From positions 201,001 to 265,000 of the forward strand of contig JACKIM010000003.1 of NCBI GenBank assembly GCA_020638465.1: a DNA stretch of 64,000 nucleotides, given 5' to 3'. The notes beneath the pieces are model-generated. The model worked only from the letters and a program-made list of their open reading frames with translations. It searched no databases and had not been told where the DNA came from. Below are positions 8,428 through 16,020 of this stretch, piece by piece (within the stretch, counting starts at the first letter, position 1; each line of letters starts with the position of its first letter). The translations under genes were made by a program, and so were the position numbers. The stretch comes from Geminicoccaceae bacterium (GTDB taxonomy: Bacteria > Pseudomonadota > Alphaproteobacteria > Geminicoccales > Geminicoccaceae).

Positions 8428-9543
8428 TCATTCGACCTCACTCACCTGATAACGGGATCGCGCCAGCCATTCCGGATCGATCTCGATTCCCCAGCCCGGA
8501 GCATCGCCGACATGCACTTTGCCGTCGACGACATCGTAGGGCGAGCGAACGAACAGACCTTCCTGCCAGGGGTAGTAATCCGGTCCCTCGATGGAGAATT
8601 CGAGATACCGGCCCGCATTCGGGATCGCCCGCAGGACATGCATGGTGAACAGCGTCACCAGCGAGAGGTTGGCGCAGTGTGGCGTGACCGGCAGCCCCGC
8701 CGCTCCGGCAAGGCGAGTGACCTCCAGCGTCCGCCCGATCCCCCCGATGTACATGACATCGGGCTGGACGATATCCACCGCGCGCATGTCGATCATCCGC
8801 CGCCATGTCGGGATCTGGCAATCCTGCTCGCCGCCCGTCACATCGATGGCCAGACCGGAAAGCGCCTGCGTGACCTCGCGGGTCTGCTCCAGTTCCCAGT
8901 AGGGGCATGGCTCCTCGTAGTGGCCGATCCCGTGATCATCGAGCATGCACCCGTATTCGATCGCCTGCTGCGGCGCAAAGCAGGAATTGGCGTCGGCCAG
9001 CAGTGCGATCCCCTCATCCCTGAACGCCCGGGAAACGGCGGGGATGATCTCCTCGGTTCGCCCTTCCCACTCGTCCCTGCCGCGCCCCACCTCGGCACCG
9101 ATGCGGAACTTGAAGGCATCGAAACCGAACTCGCCGCGCAACCGGCGGAAGCGCTCGACCTCGTCCGCGGGCGTGATGTCGCGCTTCATCGACGACGCAT
9201 AGGCCCGCAGCGGCCCCGGCGATCCTCCGAGAAGCGAGGTCACCGGCAGGCCCGCACGCTTGCCGCGCAGGTCCCAGATCGCGGTCTCCAGACCGCCCAT
9301 CGCCCGGCAGACATAGGAGCCAGGAAACTTGTGCTCGCGTTCCTGAATGAAATTCAGATGATCATCGAGATCGTCGATCGGCCGGCCAAGGGTCCAGGGG
9401 GCCACCTGCCGGTGCAGCACCAGAGCCGTGATGTCCGAATGGTAGGTCGAGACCTGCCCCCAGCCGGACGCGCCGGTCTCATCCGTCACGCGGGTGAACC
9501 CGACGAATTCGTTGCAAAAGGTCTCGATCCGCCTGATCAGCAT
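8428..9543 (-). CDS. Mandelate racemase/muconate lactonizing enzyme family protein
   Basis: A 371-residue enolase-superfamily enzyme with an N-terminal capping domain and a C-terminal barrel. The metal ligands are visible as D184 (LLADAN), E210 (YEEP) and E239 (GGEQD). The His-Asp dyad of the mandelate-racemase subgroup is D262 (QPDVMYIGGIG) and H289 (TPHCANLS). The second-strand motif reads FKFRIG, so the usual KxK is K145-x-R147; the second Lys, often the catalytic base, is Arg. The enzyme probably abstracts a proton next to a carboxylate (dehydration, racemisation or epimerisation). The start is ATG 9543, preceded by GGAGGC; the frame is open 23 codons further upstream. It is first in the operon with the FAD oxidase and PotFGHI-like importer. 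Confidence 0.88.
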   Translation of the reverse strand: MLIRRIETFCNEFVGFTRVTDETGASGWGQVSTYHSDITALVLHRQVAPWTLGRPIDDLDDHLNFIQEREHKFPGSYVCRAMGGLETAIWDLRGKRAGLPVTSLLGGSPGPLRAYASSMKRDITPADEVERFRRLRGEFGFDAFKFRIGAEVGRGRDEWEGRTEEIIPAVSRAFRDEGIALLADANSCFAPQQAIEYGCMLDDHGIGHYEEPCPYWELEQTREVTQALSGLAIDVTGGEQDCQIPTWRRMIDMRAVDIVQPDVMYIGGIGRTLEVTRLAGAAGLPVTPHCANLSLVTLFTMHVLRAIPNAGRYLEFSIEGPDYYPWQEGLFVRSPYDVVDGKVHVGDAPGWGIEIDPEWLARSRYQVSEVE

Positions 9544-9777
9544 TCGCCTCGCCTCCGCCACAGGGTTTTGCCCAGAGAAGTGACGCAAAATCGTCCCGGT
9601 GAGAAGGTCCATTCGTCATGCGCGGACAATCCGGCGGGAAAGGATCCGTGTCCGGAAACACCGGCGACGCGTTGATCGCCATGCTGCCGGCCGATCGTGA
9701 CGGTTCCGCGACAGTCGCCTCGACCGGCTTGTCACAATCACACAATTTTTACTGTAGAATAACCCCGCGCGAAGGCG

Positions 9778-10563
9778 TCAGGGAATGCCGGAGAGCGATT
9801 TTCCGAACACGGGGTGGGGTTTGCAGACCGGCAGCGGCCGCCTCGCCGACACGGGCCGCACGGGCGGCGGCGGCAGGTCGGGGAAATCGCCGGGCGGGAG
9901 CGCGCGGATGAGGCGCAGCTCGTCCGGCGCGAAGATGGCAAACGCTCCCGCCTGCGGGGTCGTCATCATCGCGTCGAGGATATGCTCGTGGAGACTTTTC
10001 AACAGGCGGGACCGTCCCCTTGCGCGGAGCCTTTCCTCCTCGCTGCGGGATTTCCTCGCCCTTGCGGGTTTCGCCGCTCCGGGAGTGTCCTTCGTGAGCG
10101 ACCATGGCACCGGGCAGACATCCGGCACGTCGATCCCTCTGGCCACCGACTTCAGCAGCGAGGTGATGACATTCCCCATTCCCCTGCGTCCGGCACGATC
10201 CAGCCATGCCCTTTCGGCACCATCCGCCGAGGCGACGGATTGCGCCAGGGAGTTGTCCTGCAACCGACGGAACCAGTCGCGGGAGTGGAACAGCAGCAGA
10301 CGGTGGAGGATCGCCCGAAGGCCATGTCCGCCATGTGGGGATAGTCCCGCCCGCATCGCCGACAGGACACCCGCCACATGCGGCAGATGTTCCAGCCCGT
10401 CGACCTCCGCCACATCAAGCCGGACCTGCGGCCCCGCCAGCACGCCGCGCCGCCCGGTCGCCACCAGCCAGCACACCTTCAGGAAACGAGGCGCGCCCCA
10501 GCGAAAGACCCGGCCGGCGAGTTTGCGCGGCGATGTGGGGGGTGTGGGAGAGGTGTGGGACAT
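9778..10563 (-). CDS. Hypothetical protein, not recognised
   Basis: A 261-residue open frame with protein-like composition: amphipathic stretches (LRAILHRLLLFHSRDWFRRLQ, GMGNVITSLLKSVARGIDVP), a basic central linker (KPARARKSRSEEERLRARGRSRLLKSLHEH) and a Pro-rich tail (FPDLPPPPVRPV). The opposite strand is also open here but gives a Ser/Arg-rich translation typical of an antisense shadow, so minus was preferred. There is no signal peptide or membrane segment, and no clear ribosome binding site precedes the ATG. It stands alone between the amine-catabolic operon and the replicon region. I do not recognise a family. Confidence 0.5.
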   Translation of the reverse strand: MSHTSPTPPTSPRKLAGRVFRWGAPRFLKVCWLVATGRRGVLAGPQVRLDVAEVDGLEHLPHVAGVLSAMRAGLSPHGGHGLRAILHRLLLFHSRDWFRRLQDNSLAQSVASADGAERAWLDRAGRRGMGNVITSLLKSVARGIDVPDVCPVPWSLTKDTPGAAKPARARKSRSEEERLRARGRSRLLKSLHEHILDAMMTTPQAGAFAIFAPDELRLIRALPPGDFPDLPPPPVRPVSARRPLPVCKPHPVFGKSLSGIP

Positions 10564-10705
10564 GGGGGGAGGTTATGATGGAAAGGTAGTACGAGAGTCA
10601 AGGAATTTTTTCATATAATGGTGCCGCTATACCTGCCTGTTTGCTGAACGCAGTCCTGCCAGCCTCATGCCTCGCCGATGTCTGAAAACTTTCAAGGGTA
10701 CCACG

Positions 10706-10778
10706 CTGAGCCAAACTGCAATTTACACAAAATTTTATGTAACAATATTTGACGCGATGTAACACTCTGAGACAAACT
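10706..10778 (+). promoter_or_regulatory. Promoter/operator region with direct repeats upstream of the Cys-rich protein
   Basis: The gap 10564-10825 is clearly more AT-rich than its surroundings. It holds a direct repeat CTGAGCCAAACT (10706-10717) and CTGAGACAAACT (10767-10778). Between the copies lie an imperfect palindrome around TTACACAAAATTTTATGTAA (10723-10742) and a TTGACG hexamer (10749-10754) that could be a -35 box. A TATAAT hexamer occurs earlier, at 10614-10619. The layout looks like a regulated promoter for the gene at 10826. The regulator is unknown. Confidence 0.4.
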
Positions 10779-10825
10779 CCTCATGTGTATAAATGTCACC
10801 TTATGGTTTAATGACGAGGTCTCGA

Positions 10826-11209
10826 ATGGAATCGATCATCGACCAGATCATCGCCTGTGTCCGCCCCGGGCAGGTCATGGCCAATCCTGGCGGGGGCACC
10901 TCGCGAATCAAGCGCTCGGATCGTGAAACCCTGTCCTATATCCGCGGCCACTCCCGCATGTATCTGCCCATGGACGTGCTCGTTGCCGCCTATTGCAAGT
11001 GGTGCAACAAGCAGGTGACGTCGGCCGAACTGCGCGACTGGCGTCCCGATGTCTTCGATTCCTCCAGAGGCGGGCATTCCTGCAACTGCACGTTCTTCTT
11101 CATGGTCCTGCAGCAGGCCGGCCTTGCCGGCGATATCGAAGGTGCTGGAAAGGCGGGATCCCCCTTTTCGGTGAACGTGTTCGATCTTGCCGAGGTTGCA
11201 GCCGCCTGA
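10826..11209 (+). CDS. Small Cys-containing hypothetical protein, not recognised
   Basis: A 127-residue protein beginning MESIIDQIIACVRPGQVMAN. It has a Gly-rich turn (NPGGGTSRIK), a CKWC pair (after LVAAY), and an HSCNC cluster followed by TFFFMVLQQAG. The four Cys and the His could form a zinc or Fe-S site, but this is inference. The start at 10826 follows GACGAGG with 6-7 bases spacing; in-frame ATGs at 10793 and 10811 are possible. The gene has its own AT-rich upstream region with repeats and a strong terminator after it, so it is a monocistronic unit. It lies about 0.7 kb from the end of repA. No family recognised. Confidence 0.65.
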   Translation: MESIIDQIIACVRPGQVMANPGGGTSRIKRSDRETLSYIRGHSRMYLPMDVLVAAYCKWCNKQVTSAELRDWRPDVFDSSRGGHSCNCTFFFMVLQQAGLAGDIEGAGKAGSPFSVNVFDLAEVAAA

Positions 11210-11265
11210 GTCTCTGGCTGTTCAATTCCGCGGCTGTCTCCCTGCGACGGCCCTGCCCTGCTTCG

Positions 11266-11300
11266 AACCGCTCCGGGTCCTGTGAACCGGAGCGGTTTTT
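11266..11300 (+). terminator. Rho-independent terminator
   Basis: AACCGCTCCGG (11266-11276) pairs perfectly with CCGGAGCGGTT (11287-11297) across a 10-base loop and runs into TTTTT (11296-11300). It lies 57 bases after the stop of the small Cys-containing protein and closes that unit. Confidence 0.88.
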
Positions 11301-11469
11301 CATGATGGCGCACCCCATCGCCAGAGCGTTGACCATCGCCCGATCATTCCCTGCATCGAAAGACGGTCGCTGCAGTTTTCGGCGATATCAGCGATAGATG
11401 TGCGATGCCTGCAATTGTCCGGCCCGTACCCGTCATGCCGCCAACGGAATCGCGCACTGTCCGGCCCGA

Positions 11470-11490
11470 AGTGTTTCACTGTGAAACACT
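11470..11490. repeat. parS-like palindrome, copy 1
   Basis: A perfect palindrome with 10-base arms, AGTGTTTCAC and GTGAAACACT, around a central T. It resembles the chromosomal parS core TGTTTCACGTGAAACA with one base inserted at the centre. It shares the outer GTGTTT...AAACAC arms with a second palindrome next to parB (13637-13661). It is a candidate ParB binding site. Confidence 0.55.
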
Positions 11491-11657
11491 GTCGCTCCGA
11501 AAAGACAGCTCGACACGGCACAGCCAGGTGAACCGTCGAGCTGCTCGTGAACGACCGTGAATCTCTTTGGGTCCATTCCCGCTGCCTGCCGTCAAGCATT
11601 TGCCCTTGCGTTCAAGCGCCATGCAGGCTGTGCTCCCGGTCGGTCGCCAGAGTATCC

Positions 11658-11681
11658 CGTTCAGGCGGAATAGCCTGAACG
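11658..11681. repeat. Hairpin (9-bp perfect stem)
   Basis: CGTTCAGGC (11658-11666) and GCCTGAACG (11673-11681) form a stem with the 6-base loop GGAATA. No T-tract follows on either strand, so a terminator role for repA is uncertain. Confidence 0.4.
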
Positions 11682-11946
11682 ATCAGGAAAGGCGTTGAAA
11701 CAAACACTCTCGCCGCAGTCGCGGTTGTTTATCAGTGTCGAAAAGTTTTCCACAATATCTTGGATAGATCTGTCGATGAACCGGGGATGAACGGCGAATG
11801 GACGTGTTATTACGAGACCTTGCTGGCAAATGGGTCTCCACTGTATCCGACCGGCATGCGCCGAAGCGCGACTAAATCCCGAACGGCTGCCGGTGGTATG
11901 CTTAGGCCCGGCCCCGGATGAATCGGGCCTGTCCAGGAGGATGGGA

Positions 11947-13107
11947 TCAGCCCCGGCCAGCGACGCGCCTGTGCGCCTTGTGTCCGGCCAGCGACACGAC
12001 CGATCTCGGAGGTGCCGGAGGTGCGCTGGCATGGAGGATGACCCCCTCCTCGTCGACATCCACGCGCGCCTCCGGATAGACCAGGAGCGCATTCTGCAAG
12101 GCGTCGCGGAAGCGGTTGCGGAAATCCCGCTCGCGCGCATAGTTCGGGCCGAAGGCGCGATGCAGTGCCCTCCAGGAGATGGGTGTCGGGCGTGCGAGGA
12201 CATGCAACCGGTAGGCCAACCACACATAGACATCCAGCGACAGGCTCTTGCCGGCCAGATGGCGTATGGCGGGCTCGAACAGGACGGCCGGATGCTGGAG
12301 CAAGGCGTTGTAGAAACTCTCCGACAATTCCACTGCCTGGGCAAACAGGTCGGGCTGGCGATCTTCTCCGATGTTGAAAGATCCGCGGATGATCGTGTCC
12401 TGCCACCGTTCGCGGGTCGTCTCGGTCTCGTAGGCCACGCTCACGAGGCACTGCTCGATACGCATGGCCTGCTCGCGTGCCGCCTTGTAGCCCTTGCCGC
12501 TGTTGTCGACGCCCATGGCACGCAGCCAGGCATGCATCGAATTCCCGAGTTCGACGCGTCTCGACCGGTTGCGGTAGGCTTCATTCTGCAGGAAGATCAT
12601 CATCAGGCGTCCGGTAGGCCCGTAGGGGACGCCGCAATAGCGGCCACGCTCGTCCTTGGTCGGCTGGATCATCAAGGTCGCGCCATCGCCATTATGGCGC
12701 TGCCAGACGGCATCGGGAGCGGTCCTGCGATGGGGCAGGTAGATGGTGCAGAGAACGGAGTGAAGGAACGAGCGGGCTTCGGGACGTTCGGCGGATTGTT
12801 CGAGAATGTCGGCGGCAACGCGAAGGTTCGCACGTTCCTGACCACTCTGGGCCTCGCGCAGGGCATCGCTCAGACCCTTGTTCATGATCAGGTCATGCTC
12901 GACCGCCATCCACCGCTCCTCATGCCGCGTATAAAACCGTTGAGCGAATCGTCGCGACCGGGACGACGCAATCGCATCACCGATCACTCCAAGGACCGAC
13001 TGACAGGATGAACCTAGCGGCTTTTTGCCTGCCGGTCGATTCGGGATTTTGTCGCGATTGGCAGGTAACATGCTGGACCCGCGACTGAATTCAATTTTTG
13101 AATCCAT
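11947..13107 (-). CDS. repA: Plasmid replication initiator, RepA_C family
   Basis: A protein of about 386 residues whose central part matches the plasmid-encoded RepA family: CTIYLPHRRTAPDAVWQRHNG, then TLMIQP, GVPYGPTGRLMMIFLQNEAYR, VELGNSMHAWLRAMGV and GKGYKAAREQAMRIEQCLVS. The protein binds origin iterons and starts replication. ATG 13107 was chosen because the frame upstream merely reads through the iterons; ATG 13071 is an alternative. The start codon sits inside a small inverted repeat (GAATCCA-TTT-TGGATTC, 13100-13116) that could affect expression. It is downstream of parA and parB, same strand, separated from parB by the origin region. A Pro-rich tail (HASAPPAPPRS) closes it. Confidence 0.85.
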   Translation of the reverse strand: MDSKIEFSRGSSMLPANRDKIPNRPAGKKPLGSSCQSVLGVIGDAIASSRSRRFAQRFYTRHEERWMAVEHDLIMNKGLSDALREAQSGQERANLRVAADILEQSAERPEARSFLHSVLCTIYLPHRRTAPDAVWQRHNGDGATLMIQPTKDERGRYCGVPYGPTGRLMMIFLQNEAYRNRSRRVELGNSMHAWLRAMGVDNSGKGYKAAREQAMRIEQCLVSVAYETETTRERWQDTIIRGSFNIGEDRQPDLFAQAVELSESFYNALLQHPAVLFEPAIRHLAGKSLSLDVYVWLAYRLHVLARPTPISWRALHRAFGPNYARERDFRNRFRDALQNALLVYPEARVDVDEEGVILHASAPPAPPRSVVSLAGHKAHRRVAGRG

Positions 13108-13131
13108 TTTGGATTCCCAGATATGGGGACC

Positions 13132-13419
13132 GCGACCATGTCCCGGACATTGCGCGACCATGTCCCGAAACCCCGCCTGCAAACGCGACCATATCCCGGA
13201 GGATAACCACGACATTCGCGACCATGTCCCGTGGGATGATCTACAGGCCGCGACGATATCCCGTGGGATAAGGATCGGGCCTTGCAGGCATGAACGGATG
13301 GAATGTGGCAATCGGATCGCAACAGGTGTGGTGATCATGTCTTGCGGGAGGAATCGGGATATCTCTCGAAGGCGATGTCTATGGCGTATGGATCTCGTGC
13401 CCTGCGCGACCATGTCCCG
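13132..13419. repeat. Iterons GCGACCATGTCCCG (six copies plus one degenerate)
   Basis: The 14-mer GCGACCATGTCCCG is exact at 13132-13145, 13154-13167, 13218-13231 and 13406-13419. The variants GCGACCATATCCCG (13185-13198) and GCGACGATATCCCG (13250-13263) complete the cluster. A weak copy starts near 13331 (GTGATCATGTCTTGCG). All have the same orientation. Start-to-start spacings of the first five copies are 22, 31, 33 and 32 bases, close to two and three helical turns, so bound initiator molecules would sit on one face. The last copy lies 156 bases further, nearer to parB. Confidence 0.85.
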
Positions 13420-13636
13420 AGGTATAAAATCCGATAAAGTTGAGGCACGAGGAGCTGCGCGACCTGCCGGCGATGGCCGAACGGCCGGAGGTTTTTGCCG
13501 GGGCTCATGTCGTGCCGTTCGCTATCGAGCCTTGCGAATGCGTCGATGGCGGCGGAATCGTGGCGTTTCCTGACGATGCCGCAGCGTTGGAATCGTGCTT
13601 CGACGGTTGCCGATAACCGCTGTCGGCTCGCCGGTG

Positions 13637-13661
13637 CGGGTGTTTAACTGTTAAACACCCG
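13637..13661. repeat. parS-like palindrome, copy 2
   Basis: A perfect palindrome with 12-base arms, CGGGTGTTTAAC and GTTAAACACCCG, around a central T. It lies 8 bases beyond the parB stop. The inner pattern GTGTTTnAC-T-GTnAAACAC matches the palindrome at 11470-11490. A terminator role for parB is possible, but no T-tract follows. Confidence 0.6.
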
Positions 13662-13668
13662 GTGCGGG

Positions 13669-14736
13669 TCAGGTCGACGGCGCAGTGTCGATGGCGCGCC
13701 GGACGGCCTCGACGATCGATTCAATCTCTGCCGGTTCGAGGTCGGCGGCGAGATCGATGCTGTAACGTCCGTGGCGGTCGCGCCTGAACTGGCCGATGAC
13801 CCGGCCGTCGGCCATGCGCAGCTGCCGCTTCTCCGATCGCTCGGCGGGGATGTGAGGCTGCGCCAGCTTGATGACCTGCCGGGCCCGCGCATCAGCGGAA
13901 GAGGCGGGCCTGATCTTGCCCCATCTCTCGGTGATGCGTTCGACACAGCGTTCGACATCCCCATCGAGGGCGGCCGCCAGGGCCTCAAGCGTGCGCATGC
14001 TCAAAGGACGTGGATCGCCGATGATCGCAATCAGCGGTTCCGGCAGTTCGGGCAGCCGGAGCAGGCGGCTGACATAGCCCGGCGAAAGGCCCATGCGCTT
14101 GCCCATCTGCCGGACGGAAAGATGCTCCGCCTGCCCGAGCGCGCGCATGAACCGGGCCCGCTCGTAGAGGCTCAGATCCTCCCGTTCCTCGTTTTCACGA
14201 ATCATCAGACGGAGAAGTTCCTCATCGTCGAGCTGGCGGACCACAGCCCGGACCTTGCGTCCAAGCCGGCGGCAGGCCTCCCGGCGCCGACGGCCATAGG
14301 CAATCTCGAAACATTCCTCCCGCGAAGGATGGGGGCGGACCATGATGGGCTGGTCCTGACCATTCTCGTCAATGCTCTGGACAAGCGAATCGAAGGCCGA
14401 ATCGGCGAATGCCTGAGGGACACGGTCGGCCGGGTAGCGATCGAGAACCCGCTCGGGATCGAGTTCGACGGTCACCTGGCCCTGTGAGCGCATTTCCTCC
14501 AGAGCGGCGCGCAGCTCGGCGTTCTCCTGAAGCAATCCCTGTCGCTGCTGTTCGACGAGGACGGCCGGTGCGCCGCCGACGCGCCCGAGCCGGTGGGGTC
14601 TGGATGCGTCGGCGGCGGCAGGCGCGGATTCGGCGCGCTCCGCAGTCTCCCCCGGGTCGGCGGGCGGGACGCTCCTTCCCGCATAGATGTCGGCCAGTCC
14701 GGCGCGGAGATCCTTGGGGCGTTTACGCTCAGGCAT
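13669..14736 (-). CDS. parB: Plasmid partitioning protein ParB
   Basis: This 355-residue protein has the ParB/Srx CTPase fold: FDSLVQSIDENGQDQPIMVRPH, then the GRRRREACRRLG box, and ENEEREDLSLYERARFM. The helix-turn-helix LSVRQMGKRMGLSPGYVSRLL for parS recognition follows. An N-terminal basic start (MPERKRPKDLRAGL) and coiled segment (VEQQRQGLLQENAELRAALEEM) precede the domain; the basic start may contact ParA. Its start overlaps the parA stop by 8 bases, so the two are co-translated. Candidate binding palindromes lie just after the gene and 2.2 kb away beyond repA. Confidence 0.9.
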   Translation of the reverse strand: MPERKRPKDLRAGLADIYAGRSVPPADPGETAERAESAPAAADASRPHRLGRVGGAPAVLVEQQRQGLLQENAELRAALEEMRSQGQVTVELDPERVLDRYPADRVPQAFADSAFDSLVQSIDENGQDQPIMVRPHPSREECFEIAYGRRRREACRRLGRKVRAVVRQLDDEELLRLMIRENEEREDLSLYERARFMRALGQAEHLSVRQMGKRMGLSPGYVSRLLRLPELPEPLIAIIGDPRPLSMRTLEALAAALDGDVERCVERITERWGKIRPASSADARARQVIKLAQPHIPAERSEKRQLRMADGRVIGQFRRDRHGRYSIDLAADLEPAEIESIVEAVRRAIDTAPST

Positions 14737-15958
14737 CGACTATGGTCTCCTGCGGCTGATGGTTGCGATTCGGCAGGCTGCGACGTCCCCAGGCCCGCCA
14801 GAGAATCGATTCGAGATCGAGGCAAAGCGCATCCAGCGCGTCCAGAGCCCGGTTATACGCCTTGCGCCTGCCGTCATCGGGTTCGTACTCGTAGAGCGTC
14901 TGCCACTGCGAGCCCGCATGCCCGAGTGCTGCGGTCTGGAGCATGGTCGTCCGGACGACCTGATCGGGCATGCGGGCCAGCATCCAGTGATAGCACTGCG
15001 CCTGGGCCGCCTGGGCCGGATCGAAACGGTTGACGATGAGCCGGACGAAATCGAGGTCGAGCTGCCGTTCATCGACACCGAGCTCCTGCAATTGCTCCAG
15101 CAGGAATGCCGAGAAGCGGAAGAATTCGCCCATGCTGGCAATGTCCAGCTGGCTCATGGTGACCGGTACGAAGATGCCACTGGACGCGACCAGCGCATTG
15201 AGAGTGCTCATGCCGAGGTCGGGACGGCAATCGAGCATGATCACGTCATAGGACTGGCTGATCTCGTCCAGTCCGCGCCGGAGGTAGTCGTGGATGGGCG
15301 TTGTCGCCTGAAGTTTGGCACGTCCGGCAATCTCGAAATCGGTCAGTGCCAACGCGAGATTCGCCGGAACGAGATCGAGGCCGGGCCAGTAGGTCCGGAT
15401 CGGCAGTTCAGCGAACTTGCGATCCCCCGAAACATAGCCGTAAAATGTGGCGTCATCGGCCACGTCCTGCGACGGATTGAGACCGAAAAGGGTCGTTGCG
15501 GAAGCCTGCGGGTCGAGATCGACGAGCAGGACGCGATATCCGCGCAGGGCAAGGTATTGCGCAAGGTGCACGGCCAGCGTGGTCTTGCCCGTTCCACCCT
15601 TGAAGATCATCGACGCTATGACCTGACAGCGTTCGTCATCCCGCCGTCCCGGCTGGTAACGCGTGCTGCGGGGGCTGGCATGTGCCATGTGCCGTCGAAC
15701 GGCTTCGATCTGTTCGGCGCTGAGCAGGAGTCCACCCCGTTTGCTCATGCGGCGCTGCTCTTCGGGAACCAGCCTTTCCTGCTCACAGACGTCACGCAGG
15801 CGAGGCACGCTCAATCCGATCCAGCGGGCTGCTTCCCGGGCCGTGAACAGGCGCAGGCGCTTGGTCGAGGCAGGTTCGAAGACCACTTCGAGAATGCGTT
15901 TCTGCAACTCGTTGACGTGATCTGCGACTTCCGCCAATTGCCGTGTCGTTGTCGTCAT
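14729..15958 (-). CDS. parA: Plasmid partitioning ATPase ParA
   Basis: A protein of about 409 residues of the plasmid ParA type, with an N-terminal DNA-binding region (LFTAREAARWIGLSVPRLRD). The ATPase domain begins with the deviant Walker A KGGTGKTT and continues with LLVDLDPQASATTLFG and VIMLDCRPDLGMSTLNAL. The N-terminal extension is typical of ParA proteins that autoregulate their operon, as in RepABC and P1 systems. ATG 15958 was taken as start because the protein-like sequence (MTTTTRQLAEVADHVNELQK) begins there; the frame is open further up but reads through non-coding repeats. It is first in parA-parB-repA. Confidence 0.9.
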   Translation of the reverse strand: MTTTTRQLAEVADHVNELQKRILEVVFEPASTKRLRLFTAREAARWIGLSVPRLRDVCEQERLVPEEQRRMSKRGGLLLSAEQIEAVRRHMAHASPRSTRYQPGRRDDERCQVIASMIFKGGTGKTTLAVHLAQYLALRGYRVLLVDLDPQASATTLFGLNPSQDVADDATFYGYVSGDRKFAELPIRTYWPGLDLVPANLALALTDFEIAGRAKLQATTPIHDYLRRGLDEISQSYDVIMLDCRPDLGMSTLNALVASSGIFVPVTMSQLDIASMGEFFRFSAFLLEQLQELGVDERQLDLDFVRLIVNRFDPAQAAQAQCYHWMLARMPDQVVRTTMLQTAALGHAGSQWQTLYEYEPDDGRRKAYNRALDALDALCLDLESILWRAWGRRSLPNRNHQPQETIVDA

Positions 15959-16020
15959 GCCGGCATCCGTCTCATCTGTGCAATGTTGTCTCGACGACAA
16001 TGCAGCAGAAAACCGATAAT

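Larger units (their letters stand above)
11301..11946. other. Intergenic region downstream of repA
   Basis: No convincing gene. The stretch contains a parS-like palindrome (11470-11490), a 9-bp hairpin (11658-11681), a short inverted repeat GAGACC/GGTCTC (11814-11838) and one DnaA-box-like 9-mer TTTTCCACA (11746-11754). Part of it (about 11695-11800) is AT-richer than the surroundings. It may hold part of the plasmid maintenance region; apart from the palindromes this is speculation. Confidence 0.5.
13108..13668. other. oriV: Candidate replication origin (iteron region) between repA and parB
   Basis: No gene is supported in these 560 bases. They hold repeated RepA-type iterons and a parS-like palindrome (13637-13661). 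A short AT-rich stretch with two inverted repeats lies at the repA start (13086-13116). The position, directly upstream of repA, is the standard place for an iteron origin. Confidence 0.7.

Noticed and set aside
6940..9675. A 911-codon open frame on the plus strand
   Set aside because: It lies antisense to the MR/MLE and FAD-oxidase genes, whose products are recognisable on minus. Its translation is rich in Arg/His/Gly/Ala without a domain, typical of an antisense shadow at high GC.
9785..10618. Plus-strand 277-codon frame opposite the orphan gene
   Set aside because: Ser/Arg/Pro-rich with no structure-like pattern; the minus frame looks more like protein.
11746..11754. DnaA-box-like TTTTCCACA
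   Set aside because: A single copy with one mismatch to TTATCCACA, about 200 bases beyond the 3' end of repA; mentioned only in the intergenic entry.
13108..13413. N-terminal extension of RepA reading through the iterons
   Set aside because: The frame is open because iterons lack stops, but the translated sequence repeats RDMV-like units and is not protein-like; ATG 13107 is preferred.
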